This document shows, piece after piece, positions 28,658-37,472 of a stretch of DNA of 64,000 nt. The position numbers and the translations under genes are program-made. This DNA is from DATLLJ01 sp035537875 (lineage in GTDB: Bacteria > Acidobacteriota > Vicinamibacteria > Vicinamibacterales > CAVVIG01). Numbering within the stretch: the stretch's first letter is position 1; every line of letters starts with the position of its first letter. Under the pieces are notes generated by a model that was given only the letters and a program-made list of their open reading frames with translations, made no database searches and was not told the DNA's origin. Where the stretch lies: NCBI GenBank assembly GCA_035537875.1, contig DATLLJ010000086.1:15444-79443 (forward strand), in the 5' to 3' direction.

Positions 28658-30231
28658 TGTGGGGGCGACGATCGCCCCGCGCGCTGGTGCTCGGAGCGGC
28701 CGTCGCGCTTTTCCTGGTCGTCTGCGTCCTTCCCTCCGCGTATCTGCTCGCGCAGAGCCTCGTCGAGGGGGCCGCGTCATTCACGTTCGAGACTATCCTG
28801 CTCGATGCGAGACAGCGTGAGCTCCTGGTCAACAGCGCGCTGCTCGCCTCCGGCACCGCGATTTTCGCCACGCTGATCGGGGCAACGCTCGGCGTCGTGC
28901 TGGCACGAGTCTCCGTGCCGTACAAGGATCTTGTTCGTCTCGCTCTTGCCGCGCCCGTAACCCTTCCGCCGTACATCGTCGGCCTGGCGTGGATCTACGT
29001 TGGCGGCAGTCGAGGAATTCTTGCGACGCTTGTCGGACGAGACTTGCTGTCTGAGTGGACGTACAGTCTGCCGGGCGTGGTAATCGTGCTGAGCGTAGTG
29101 TTCTATCCGTTGTCGATGCTGGCCACGGAGGTGGCGATGCGCGGCATCGATGGCCGTCTCGAGGAGGCCGCGTTGCTCGTGGCAACGCCCGGTCGCGTGC
29201 TCCGTCGGATTTCCTTGCCGCTGGCGTTACCGGGTGTACTGGCCGCCACGCTCGTCATTTTTGTGCTCGCCCTGTCCGAGTTTGGCGTGCCTGGGCTGTT
29301 GCGCGTGCGCGTGTATCCCACCGAAGTGTTCACAGCGTTTGCGGCCTTGTACGACTTCGGGCGAGCCACGCTGCTGACCTTGCCGCTCCTGGCCGTGTCG
29401 ATCGTGGTCGCTGCCACGGCGGGGGTTCTTGTGGGGGACCGACTCGTGGCCACTCGTCGCGGAACCGGCGTGCCCGCTTTCTCGCTCGACGAGTGGCGGC
29501 ATGCAGCCCTCGCGTCCATCATCGCCGTGATCACGGTGTCGCTTGTGTTACCCCTCACGGTACTCGCGCGCGAAGCGCTGAGCGCACGGTCCTTCCTGGA
29601 CGCGATGGCTGGTTCGGGCGAAGCGATCGTGAATAGTCTGATTCTCGCCGCAGCGGGAGCAACGGCCGTGGTCGCACTGGCGGTCTGGATCGGCTACGCG
29701 CGAGCTCGTTCACGCTGGGGCCGGTGGGCCGACGTGCTTCTGATCGTGCTGTTCGCCATGCCAAGCACGGTGGTTGGTGTGGGCCTGATAGGGCTGTGGA
29801 ACCGTGCCGGGCCGCTTGGTGAGTTGTACGGGACCGACCTGATGATCCTGCTGGCCTACATGGCTCGACTGGTGCCTGTCGCCGCGCTGGCACTCGCGGC
29901 AGGCGTGCGGCTCGTGCCGGTGTCGCAGGAGGAAGCCGCTGCCGTGAGTGGTGCGGGATGGTGCCGGATGCTGTGGCACATTGTCTTTCCACAGATGACG
30001 CTGGCGCTCGGAGCAGCGTGGATTGTGGCGTTTATTCTGGCGTTCGGCGAGCTGGGCACGACAATTATCGTGGCGCCGCCCGGTGAAGCGACGCTGCCCA
30101 TACGCATCTACACGATGATTGCCAACGCGCCGTCGTCACAGGTCGCAGGGCTTGCACTCTTGCAGGCGGGTGTGGTCTTTGCGCCACTCGTGCTGCTCGG
30201 GCTTGCGAGCTCACTCACGGGGCGGCGGTGA
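28657..30231 (+). CDS. Fe(III)-type ABC transporter permease (two fused domains)
   Basis: Inner-membrane permease of 524 aa with about twelve helices. It carries two BPD-type domains, as in FbpB/AfuB. EAA-loop sequences are seen in both halves: EEAALLVATPGRVLRRISLPLALPGVL, and QEEAAAVSGAGWCRMLWHIVFPQM. The ATG overlaps the stop of the binding-protein gene by 1 nt (TGATG), and the stop overlaps the ATPase start by 4 nt. Confidence 0.92.
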   Translation: MWGRRSPRALVLGAAVALFLVVCVLPSAYLLAQSLVEGAASFTFETILLDARQRELLVNSALLASGTAIFATLIGATLGVVLARVSVPYKDLVRLALAAPVTLPPYIVGLAWIYVGGSRGILATLVGRDLLSEWTYSLPGVVIVLSVVFYPLSMLATEVAMRGIDGRLEEAALLVATPGRVLRRISLPLALPGVLAATLVIFVLALSEFGVPGLLRVRVYPTEVFTAFAALYDFGRATLLTLPLLAVSIVVAATAGVLVGDRLVATRRGTGVPAFSLDEWRHAALASIIAVITVSLVLPLTVLAREALSARSFLDAMAGSGEAIVNSLILAAAGATAVVALAVWIGYARARSRWGRWADVLLIVLFAMPSTVVGVGLIGLWNRAGPLGELYGTDLMILLAYMARLVPVAALALAAGVRLVPVSQEEAAAVSGAGWCRMLWHIVFPQMTLALGAAWIVAFILAFGELGTTIIVAPPGEATLPIRIYTMIANAPSSQVAGLALLQAGVVFAPLVLLGLASSLTGRR

Positions 30232-30911
30232 GCGAGACCTGCTTTCGCATGGTGGGCGTTACGAAGCGGTACAGCTCACGGGCCGTCGTTGATCACCTGT
30301 CGATCGAGGTTGCCGCGGGCGAGACGGTCGTCATCCTGGGTCCAAGCGGGTGCGGCAAGACGACGCTCCTGCGCCTGGCCGCCGGGCTGGAAGTGCCGGA
30401 TGACGGCGAGATCTGGCTCGAAGGACGGCAAGTGGCGCGCGCCGGGCGCAGCCTCGTGCCTCCCCACCAGCGACGGATCGGATTCGTATTTCAGGACCTG
30501 GCACTCTGGCCGCACCTGACGGTGCGCGGCAATCTGACGTTCGTCATGGGCTCGGTAGGCGTCGCGAAGAGTGTGTGGGACGAGCGTGTGAAAAGCGCGC
30601 TCGTGCTCGTGCGTATCGACGCGTTGGCGAACCGGTACCCCCATCAGCTATCGGGCGGAGAGCAGCAGCGGGCCGCGTTGGCGCGTGCGTTTGTCGCCGA
30701 GCCTCGTGTGCTCCTCCTCGACGAGCCTTTTTCCAGCCTAGATCCTGAATTGCGCCAGTCGCTGCGGGCCGAACTCGCTGTTGTGCAACGGACCCTCTCG
30801 CTCACGACGATTTACGTCACGCACGATCGAGATGACGCACGCGCCCTCGCGGACCGTGTCGTGACGATGGAAACGGGGCGGATCAAAGCTGTGACCATTC
30901 GCAACCAGTGA
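30228..30911 (+). CDS. Fe(III)-type ABC transporter ATP-binding protein
   Basis: 227-aa ATPase with Walker A GPSGCGKTT (about residues 39-47), Q-loop FVFQDLALWPHL, signature LSGGEQQRAALARA, Walker B VLLLDEPFSSLD and switch His in YVTHDRDD. It lacks the C-terminal regulatory domain found in FbpC of many Proteobacteria, so it is short. The GTG start overlaps the permease stop. The gene ends 3 nt before the lgt-derived scar. Confidence 0.93.
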   Translation: MSETCFRMVGVTKRYSSRAVVDHLSIEVAAGETVVILGPSGCGKTTLLRLAAGLEVPDDGEIWLEGRQVARAGRSLVPPHQRRIGFVFQDLALWPHLTVRGNLTFVMGSVGVAKSVWDERVKSALVLVRIDALANRYPHQLSGGEQQRAALARAFVAEPRVLLLDEPFSSLDPELRQSLRAELAVVQRTLSLTTIYVTHDRDDARALADRVVTMETGRIKAVTIRNQ

Positions 30912-30913
30912 TG

Positions 30914-31037
30914 ATCCGCCGTGGGCCGTTGCCTTTCCCAAGGGCTGCCTCCGACGTCGGTGCCGGTCCCCAACGCAGTCATGCGAAGCGGTGTTTCAGC
31001 GCACGTCTATGCCGTCGTGCCACCCGCCCGCGGATTG
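30914..31037 (+). pseudogene. Decayed fragment of lgt (3' part, internally deleted)
   Basis: The stretch from about 30914 matches the intact lgt at about 21255-21336: CCGTGGGCCGTTGC, then TTTCCCA-AGGGCT, GCCTCCGACG, GTGCCGGTCC and ACGCAGT-ATGCGAA, with small indels. It then jumps to the lgt 3' end (lgt 21545-21592), where ATGCCGTCGTGCCACCCGCC is identical over 20 nt, followed by GGATTG. About 210 nt of lgt are missing between the two parts. The lgt stop is mutated. The antisense strand of this remnant now encodes the C-terminus and stop codon of the downstream RND pump. Confidence 0.85.
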
Positions 31038-34000
31038 TTCGCCGGGCGGCCGTACTGAAGGTACATGGTCGGAACGACGACCATGTTCAGGAACGTTGAG
31101 CTCATCAACCCGCACAGGATGACGATCGCCATCGGCGTCTGGATTTCGCTGCCCGCCTGCCCTCCGCCGGCCGCCAACGGAATCAGGGCCAGCCCGGCCG
31201 CCATGGCGGTCATCAGAATCGGGATGAGTCGTTCCCGGGCGCCACGCTCGACCGCTTCACGAAAGTCCGTGACCCCTTCGTCCTCGATCAGGTGCCGGAT
31301 GTGCGACACCAGCATGATGCCGTTGCGGGTTGCGATGCCGAACAGCGTGATGAAGCCGATCATCGACGCGACGCTGAGCACTCCACCGGCCAGGAAAACG
31401 CCGGCGACACCGCCGATGAGCGCCAGCGGAAGGTTGAGCATCACGAGGAGAGCATCGCGGGAACGGCCGAATGCCAGCACGAGCAGCATGAACACGCCTG
31501 CGAGGCCCCCCACCCCCAGCAGGAACAGCCGTGACGAGGCCTGCTCTTCGCTTTCGAATTGTCCGCCGTACTCGACACGATAGCCTGCCGGCAGCCGGAC
31601 GTTCTCGGCCACGGCGGTTCGCATGTCCTCCACGACGCTTCCGAGGTCCCGGCCGGCGACATTGCTCGAGATGACGATGCGTCGCTGCACGTTCTCGCGC
31701 AGGATCATGTTCGGGCCTGTTTCCCGGCGGACGTCGGCCAGCAGCCTGACGGGGACGGTGCCGCCGTTCGGCGTGTCGATGGGGAGATTTGTGAGACGCT
31801 CGAAGTCCGCCTGGGAATCGAGGTCGAACTTCACGACCAAATCGAACGCCGTGGCGCGATCGAAGATCCGGCCCACGGTTGTCCCGGCGAAGGCGGTCTC
31901 GACCGCGTCGGCGACCTCGTCGGCGCGCAGCCCGTATCGGGCGATGGCCGGCCGGTTCAACACGAAACGGACGAACGGCACGTCCATTTGCTGCTCGAGC
32001 GAGACATCGACGGCCCCTGGAATGTCCGACACGACCGCGCGGACGCGTTCGCCGAGACGACGCAGCGTCGGGAGGTCGTCGCCGAAGATCTTCACCGCGA
32101 TGTTGGCTCGGGTGCCCGACAGCATGTGATCGATCCGATGGGAGATCGGCTGGCCGATGGTGACGTTGGTGCCGGGCAGCGACGAGAAGCCGCGGCGAAG
32201 CTCCGCCAGCAGCTCGGCTCGCGGCCGCCCGGTCTGCCGAAGGCCGACGTCGATCTCGGCCGCCTCGACCCCCTGCACGTGCTCGTCGTACTCTGCCCGG
32301 CCGGTGCGTCGGGCGGTGGCCACCACTTCTGGCTGCGCCAGCAGAATCTGTTCGACACGCCGTCCGATCTCGTCGGATTTGGCGAGAGACGTGCCGGGCA
32401 GCGTATTGGCCTGGATGGTGAGCGACCCCTCGTTGAATTCCGGCAGGAACGCGCTGCCGGCGCGCGTCATCGCTGCGCCTGCGACAAGGAGCAGCGCCGC
32501 GGCGATGGCCATGACGAGTCGGGGCCGATCCAGCGCGCGCGGCAGATCACGCGCAAAACGTGCCTTCAGCGAGCGTGCCAGCCATCCCTCATGTCCCGAG
32601 AGAATCGACGCCGCACCCGGCAGGAAGGCGACGCCGAGCGCCGGCGTGACGACGATCGCGACCGCGAGCGATGCCACGAGTGCGACGATGTAAGCGAAGG
32701 CGAGCGGCGCCAGCAGGCGACCTTCGACGCCAGATAATCCGAAGATCGGCAGGAACACGAGCACGATGATGATCGTGGCGAACACGATCGACAGGCGGAC
32801 TTCGAGCGTCGCGTCGCGGACGATCTCCGCGGCGCGACGCTGGTCGGCGGCCGGGCGTGCGGCATTTTCGCGGAGGCGGCGAACCACGTTTTCGACGTCG
32901 ATGATCGCATCATCCACGAGCGCGCCAATGGCGATCGCCATGCCCCCGAGCGTCATCGTGTTGATCGTCGCGCCAAAGCCTCGCAGCACGAGCACCGCGG
33001 CGGCGAGCGACAGCGGGATGGCCGTCAGGGTGATCGCCGCCGCCCGCACGTTGGCGAGAAAGAACACGACGATGATGACGACGAGCAGCGCCCCGTCCCG
33101 CAACCCCTCGACGACGTTGTCGATCGCCACTTCGATGAAATCGGCCTGGCGGAAGATCCGTCGGTCGATGGAGACCCCGGACGGGAGTTCCTGCTGGAGC
33201 GCATCGAGCTCGAGATCGAGCCGGCCGGTCAGTTCAACCGTGTTGGACCCGGGTTGCTTCTGCACACCAACGATGACGGCCGGCCTGCCGTTGCGCGATC
33301 CTTCGCCGCGCTTGAGGGCCGCGCCTTCTCGAACATCGGCGATGTCACGAACCAGCACGGACCGGTCGCCTCGCAGCGCGATGACGCTGTCGCCGATTTC
33401 TTCCGCAGTGCGCGCTCGGCCGATCGTCTGCATGACGTACTCCTGCGGACCCTCGACGTAAATGCCCGCCGAGGTGTTCTGGCTCGCCCCGCGCACCGCG
33501 TCCAGCAGCTCGTTGACCGAGATGTTGTTGGCACGGAGCTCGTTGACGCGGGCCACGACCTGAAACTGCCGCTCCGCGCCGCCGATCGGCGTCACCTGCG
33601 ACACGCCGGGGACGGCGAGGAGCCGGCGTCGCACCAGCGTGTCTGCCAGCGTCCTGAGCGTCAGCGGATCGTCGTGGTCCGAGGAGATCGCAAAGAACAG
33701 GATCTCGCCCATGATCGACGAAATAGGGGCCAGAATCGGCCGTTCCACCTGCGGCGGCAGCCCACCGCTCACGAGCGCCAGTTTTTCGGCGACGATTTGC
33801 CGGGCCGCGAAGATGTCGGTGCCCCAGTCGAACTCTACCCAGACCACCGCGATGCCCACGGCCGTGGCTGAGCGCACTCGCCGGACGCCCGATGCGCCGT
33901 TGATGGCCGCCTCCACGGGGAACGTCACGAGCGTCTCCATCTCGTCCGGCGCCATGCCGTGGCCTTCGGTGAGCACGGTGACCGTGGGCGCCGTCAAATC

Positions 34001-34117
34001 GGGGAAGACGTCCACTGGCATGTCACGCGCCGTCCACACGCCGGCGCCGGCCAGGAGAACCGACAGCCCGAGCACCATCCAGTGATGGCCGATCGACCAC
34101 TCGATCAGACGCTTCAT
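31007..34117 (-). CDS. Heavy-metal efflux RND pump, CusA/CzcA family (first pump)
   Basis: 1036-aa inner-membrane proton-driven pump of a tripartite efflux system. The start chosen is the second of two adjacent ATGs (34117), 6 nt after GGACAGG; ATG 34120 is the alternative. It opens with SIGHHWMVLGLSVLLAGAGVW and has DVFPDLTAPTVTVLTEG of the family. TM4 reads AIGALVDDAIIDVENV with a double Asp, whereas CusA has one. SHRIDHMLSGTRANIAVKIFG is CzcA-like. Metal specificity is unclear. The last eight codons and the stop are contributed by the antisense of the lgt remnant. It is the third gene after the TolC and adaptor genes. Confidence 0.9.
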   Translation of the reverse strand: MKRLIEWSIGHHWMVLGLSVLLAGAGVWTARDMPVDVFPDLTAPTVTVLTEGHGMAPDEMETLVTFPVEAAINGASGVRRVRSATAVGIAVVWVEFDWGTDIFAARQIVAEKLALVSGGLPPQVERPILAPISSIMGEILFFAISSDHDDPLTLRTLADTLVRRRLLAVPGVSQVTPIGGAERQFQVVARVNELRANNISVNELLDAVRGASQNTSAGIYVEGPQEYVMQTIGRARTAEEIGDSVIALRGDRSVLVRDIADVREGAALKRGEGSRNGRPAVIVGVQKQPGSNTVELTGRLDLELDALQQELPSGVSIDRRIFRQADFIEVAIDNVVEGLRDGALLVVIIVVFFLANVRAAAITLTAIPLSLAAAVLVLRGFGATINTMTLGGMAIAIGALVDDAIIDVENVVRRLRENAARPAADQRRAAEIVRDATLEVRLSIVFATIIIVLVFLPIFGLSGVEGRLLAPLAFAYIVALVASLAVAIVVTPALGVAFLPGAASILSGHEGWLARSLKARFARDLPRALDRPRLVMAIAAALLLVAGAAMTRAGSAFLPEFNEGSLTIQANTLPGTSLAKSDEIGRRVEQILLAQPEVVATARRTGRAEYDEHVQGVEAAEIDVGLRQTGRPRAELLAELRRGFSSLPGTNVTIGQPISHRIDHMLSGTRANIAVKIFGDDLPTLRRLGERVRAVVSDIPGAVDVSLEQQMDVPFVRFVLNRPAIARYGLRADEVADAVETAFAGTTVGRIFDRATAFDLVVKFDLDSQADFERLTNLPIDTPNGGTVPVRLLADVRRETGPNMILRENVQRRIVISSNVAGRDLGSVVEDMRTAVAENVRLPAGYRVEYGGQFESEEQASSRLFLLGVGGLAGVFMLLVLAFGRSRDALLVMLNLPLALIGGVAGVFLAGGVLSVASMIGFITLFGIATRNGIMLVSHIRHLIEDEGVTDFREAVERGARERLIPILMTAMAAGLALIPLAAGGGQAGSEIQTPMAIVILCGLMSSTFLNMVVVPTMYLQYGRPANNPRAGGTTA

Positions 34118-34148
34118 CATCGTCCTGTCCCCATAGACCTCAGACCGC

Positions 34149-35705
34149 TCAATGCACGTGGCCTTCGGCCGGCAGCCCTTTGGCCGCCGATGCCAGTTGA
34201 ATGTCGTAGGCGCCGCGCGTGACGACGCGCTCACCAGGCTTCACGCCGTTCCGGACGCCGACAAGATCGGCATCCCTGGACCCAATCTCGATGAAGCGGC
34301 GCGCGAAACGCTCGCCCCCCACCTGCACGAAGACGTACGGGCGGCCGGCTTCCATGAGCACGGCCTCGCGCGGCACAACCGGCAAACGGAGTCGATCGCG
34401 GCCGTAGAGCACCGCCGTGCCCGACTGGCCGATCAGCAGCTGCCCGCCCGGATTCTCGATTTCCATCTGGAGCGGAAGCGCCCGGGTGGTGGGATCGATT
34501 ACACCTGGATCGTGGACGTGCTCGGGTTCGAGGATGAACGGATCCGGCCGGCCAGGCACCTCCAGCGAGAGCCCGGTGGCTTGCCGGGCGATCACGGCGT
34601 CCACGGCCGGCACCTGCACTTCGAGCTCGACGCGGTCAGTGCGCACAATCCTGAACAACGGCGCCCCCTCGTCGTACGAGGCACCCAGCGTGGCCATGAC
34701 TTCCGCGAGCCGTCCGCCGATGGGCGCGCGGAGGGCAAAGGCATTGCCCGCCGCCGCGCCTCCTCCGATCCGCAAGGTCTCGTCGCGTTGCGCGAGGCGC
34801 GCCTCTGCCGCCTGAAAGCGCGCCTCGGCGACCGTCAACGCCCGACGCGCCTCCTCGACCCGTCGGGCGGGCACGGCGCGCGACGCAAGCAGTTGTTCGG
34901 CCCGCTGCTGTTCGACACCGGCCGCTTCGACAGCGGCCCGGGCTTCAGCGAGCTCGGCGACCAGCGTCGCACGATCCGCGCCGGCCGTCAGGCGCGGTTC
35001 CAATCGTGCGAGCACCTGGCCGGGCTGGACTCGTGCGCCGATGGATAACAGCACATCGGCCATGAGTCGGCCGGCCGCCGGTGCGGCGACTATGGCCTCA
35101 CCGCCCGGAAGGGGATGGACGGTGGCCGGCGCCCGAATCGACGTCCGCACCTCGCGCTCCTGGACAAGCGCCGTGGCGAACTCGTTGACCCACTGCTGCT
35201 CCTTCAAGTACGCAATCGCCGTCGGGTCGTCGGACCCGCTTGGTGCCGCGACGCTCCGGGCGGCCTGGTCGTCGGGGAACACCGTGACGCTTCCGAGATC
35301 ATGTCGATCCGAAAGTCCCGGCGCCTCGAGCAACAGCGCCAACCGGTAGCGTCCAGGCGCCGGAGGGACCTCCTCGACGCGGAATGCCCCCGGCCGCGAC
35401 GGCGGTGGACTCTCCAGCACCGTCGGTCGACCACCAGCTTCCGGAGTGAGCTCGACGCTGGCCTGTCCGGCCGTCACCGGCTTGAAGTCGTCGAGTCTGG
35501 TCAGATGCACAGCGAACAGAGCCGGGCGTCCGGACACGAGCGTCGGATATTCCATGAACAGCTCGGTCTTCGCCGTCCAGTTCGTCACATCGAACGAAGG
35601 AAGCTCCGTCTGTGGGTTTCCGGCCGGGTCGCTCTGTCGAGCGCAGCCGGCCAGGGCGATCGTCAACAGAAAAACCGTGTCGGCAAATCGGAGTCTCGTT
35701 CTCAT
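34149..35705 (-). CDS. RND efflux periplasmic adaptor lipoprotein (CusB/CzcB type)
   Basis: 518 aa with a perfect lipobox (LAGC, Cys21). Residues about 35-160 form an extra N-terminal beta domain (TELFMEYPTLVSGRPALFAVHLTRLDDFKPV) found in CusB/CzcB-like adaptors of this type. The lipoyl halves are VAAPAAGRLMADVLLSIGARVQPGQVLARLEP and FALRAPIGGRLAEVMATLG, around a Glu/Ala-rich hairpin. The protein ends in a His-containing tail (EGHVH). It overlaps the TolC-like gene by 1 nt and lies 31 nt before the pump gene. Confidence 0.92.
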   Translation of the reverse strand: MRTRLRFADTVFLLTIALAGCARQSDPAGNPQTELPSFDVTNWTAKTELFMEYPTLVSGRPALFAVHLTRLDDFKPVTAGQASVELTPEAGGRPTVLESPPPSRPGAFRVEEVPPAPGRYRLALLLEAPGLSDRHDLGSVTVFPDDQAARSVAAPSGSDDPTAIAYLKEQQWVNEFATALVQEREVRTSIRAPATVHPLPGGEAIVAAPAAGRLMADVLLSIGARVQPGQVLARLEPRLTAGADRATLVAELAEARAAVEAAGVEQQRAEQLLASRAVPARRVEEARRALTVAEARFQAAEARLAQRDETLRIGGGAAAGNAFALRAPIGGRLAEVMATLGASYDEGAPLFRIVRTDRVELEVQVPAVDAVIARQATGLSLEVPGRPDPFILEPEHVHDPGVIDPTTRALPLQMEIENPGGQLLIGQSGTAVLYGRDRLRLPVVPREAVLMEAGRPYVFVQVGGERFARRFIEIGSRDADLVGVRNGVKPGERVVTRGAYDIQLASAAKGLPAEGHVH

Positions 35706-36928
35706 TAGGGAATCTCCCAGCCGCTGAGGAACGCGAGCTCGATCTCCGCCTGGCGTACGGCCGTATCGAGCAGTGCCTGACGTGTCCTGGACGCCGAACC
35801 AATCCGGTAGGCGTCCAGCAGTTCAAGAATGCCGCGTTCGCCGGCGTCGTAGCTCACCTGCGCGATGCGCTCGATCTCGTCCGCGCTGCTGACCGCCTGG
35901 TCGCGATAACGCGCCGCGGCGCGGCGACGTTCGACGACAGACACGCGGAGCGCCGTGATCTGCCCCCGCAGCGTGAGCCGGAAGGCCGCCGCCTGCGCCT
36001 GCGCCCTGACGGCTCGCGCGTCCGCCCGGGCACGCTCGGGCTGACCGTAGTCGAAGAGGGGGAGGGTAGCGTGCACGCTGAAGACACTGCCCAGGTTGCC
36101 GCCGGCAATCGTGGACGATTTCGTGCCGGCGACGATTTCCGGGTCCGGAAACTTCTGTCGTTGCGCGGCCTGGGCGGCGAAATTCGCCGCTTCCACTTCC
36201 TTGAGCAACGCCAGATACTCGCCGCGAGTCGCATCCGCCTGCTCGAAAAGCGCGGCCAGAGGCGGCAGATCCGGACGTGCCGACGGTCCACCGACCGCAA
36301 CGAGCTGCGCCGGGTCAGACACGTTCGCAAGAAAACTGGCCAGAGCCGCCTGGGCACGGGCCCGATCCGTGGCGGCCAAGGCCAGGTCGGTCTCGACGTC
36401 GAGCAGTTCGCGCTGCGCCCGCAACCGATCGAAACCTGCTGTGTCACCGGCGGCTTCGCGTTGAGCCAACACGTCAGCGAGGTTCTTGAGCCTGTCGCCG
36501 GTCGCCGTCAGCTCACGTTCTCGAACCTGGGCCGATAGAAGGTCCGCGAACGTCAGACGCAAATCGGCCTCGAGGCGCCGCCTGTCATCGCTGACGCGGT
36601 TCGAGATCGCGGCGACGCTGGCTTCAGCCGACTCGACTTCCAACCCGCGACGCCCGGTCACCGGCAATGGCTGCGCGACCATCGTCAGATACTCGGTTAC
36701 ACCCGCCACCGATTCGCGATCGATGGTCAGCCGAGGGTTCGGCGTCCGCCCGGCGACGAGCACGTCAGCACGAGCCATCTCGATCGCGGTTTCGATGGCC
36801 CGAACACGCGGGCTCTCGCTCGACAGGCGGGCCAACGCATCGGACTCCGTGAGCATAAGCGACTGCGCGCCAGCACTTCCGGGCCCGATAGCCACGGCAA
36901 GTGCCGCGCAGATCATGCGTCTGCGCAT
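35705..36928 (-). CDS. TolC-family outer-membrane efflux channel
   Basis: 407-aa outer-membrane factor, first gene of the RND operon. The signal peptide ends near GSAGAQ. Two repeats of long amphipathic helices follow, with MARADVLVAGRTPNPRLTID and the repeat-2 counterpart AANFAAQAAQRQKFPDPEIVAG, plus LRGQITALRVSVVERR. The C-terminal AGERGILELLDAYR is a common TolC/CusC segment. The stop overlaps the adaptor start (TAATG). GAGGG lies a few nt before the ATG. Confidence 0.9.
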   Translation of the reverse strand: MRRRMICAALAVAIGPGSAGAQSLMLTESDALARLSSESPRVRAIETAIEMARADVLVAGRTPNPRLTIDRESVAGVTEYLTMVAQPLPVTGRRGLEVESAEASVAAISNRVSDDRRRLEADLRLTFADLLSAQVRERELTATGDRLKNLADVLAQREAAGDTAGFDRLRAQRELLDVETDLALAATDRARAQAALASFLANVSDPAQLVAVGGPSARPDLPPLAALFEQADATRGEYLALLKEVEAANFAAQAAQRQKFPDPEIVAGTKSSTIAGGNLGSVFSVHATLPLFDYGQPERARADARAVRAQAQAAAFRLTLRGQITALRVSVVERRRAAARYRDQAVSSADEIERIAQVSYDAGERGILELLDAYRIGSASRTRQALLDTAVRQAEIELAFLSGWEIP

Positions 36929-36963
36929 AACACCCTCAGGTGAATAGTTGAGTCAGTACAGAC

Positions 36964-36979
36964 GACGACCGAGGTCGTC
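36964..36979. promoter_or_regulatory. Inverted repeat GACGACC-GA-GGTCGTC
   Basis: A perfect 7-bp dyad with a 2-nt centre lies between the stop of the His-rich protein gene and the start of the TolC-like gene, both on the minus strand. It could be an operator for the RND operon or a weak terminator. No U tract follows in the direction of transcription. Confidence 0.35.
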
Positions 36980-36987
36980 AGAGACGG

Positions 36988-37392
36988 CTATGCAAAGGCA
37001 GGCGGTGCGCGGAACGGATGCGAAATCGCCCAGGGCGGATCGTGTACGGACGCGAAAACTTCTGCGATGAGAGGCTGGCTCAGTTGGCGGGCCGCCGGCT
37101 CTGGCTGAACAGGATGCAGAACGATTTCCGGTGAACGGTGTGCGAACCTCGAGTCTGGCGTGACGAACCTCGCGTCAAGCCACTGGGCCTCACCGTCTTC
37201 GGGGTGGTCGATGTCTGGCCCACCGTGATTGACGTGATGCAGGGCGACGTGGCGGTGGATGACCTCCGCATGGTGGCCGTCATCGCCACCCTCGGCGATA
37301 TGAAGGTGCTCCTGCGGCAGGAATGCGAGGCCTGAAAGAGCCACGGCCGCAGCAGCCGCGACAATCCTGTGGATGACGCTCGAGACCCGCAC
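36988..37392 (-). CDS. His-rich secreted small protein preceding the RND operon
   Basis: 134 aa beginning with GTG; the signal sequence is RIVAAAAAVALSGLAFLP. The next 50 residues are very rich in His, Asp and Glu (QEHLHIAEGGDDGHHAEVIH, then HHVNHGGPDIDHPEDGE), which suggests metal binding in the periplasm. The C-terminus has DPPWAISHPFRAPP. No named family is recognised, though short His-rich proteins commonly precede czc/cus operons. A good promoter lies directly at the start codon. It is followed after 59 nt by the TolC-like gene. Confidence 0.75.
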   Translation of the reverse strand: MRVSSVIHRIVAAAAAVALSGLAFLPQEHLHIAEGGDDGHHAEVIHRHVALHHVNHGGPDIDHPEDGEAQWLDARFVTPDSRFAHRSPEIVLHPVQPEPAARQLSQPLIAEVFASVHDPPWAISHPFRAPPAFA

Positions 37393-37398
37393 GACCGC

Positions 37399-37427
37399 AT
37401 TATCAGGGCCAGCGGATGAACCGTCAA
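37399..37427 (-). promoter_or_regulatory. Promoter with leaderless start for the His-rich protein gene
   Basis: Read on the minus strand: TTGACG (37427-37422), 17 nt, GATAAT (37404-37399), then 6 nt (GCGGTC) to the GTG start codon at 37392. Both hexamers match the sigma-70 consensus in 5 of 6 positions at the optimal spacing. Transcription would start at or next to the start codon, leaving no room for a ribosome binding site, so the mRNA is probably leaderless. Confidence 0.6.
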
Positions 37428-37472
37428 CCGAAACAGCCCTCGGACGGGCGGCCGGAAGTCAGTCGAGGGGCT

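Noticed and set aside
21587..31037. Composite transposon or integrative element for the accessory block
   Set aside because: No transposase, integrase, terminal inverted repeats or target-site duplication is visible; only lgt sequence is shared at the two ends.
31559..32737. 392-aa plus-strand frame opposite the first RND pump
   Set aside because: Antisense shadow; the pump frame shows clear RND motifs along the same interval.
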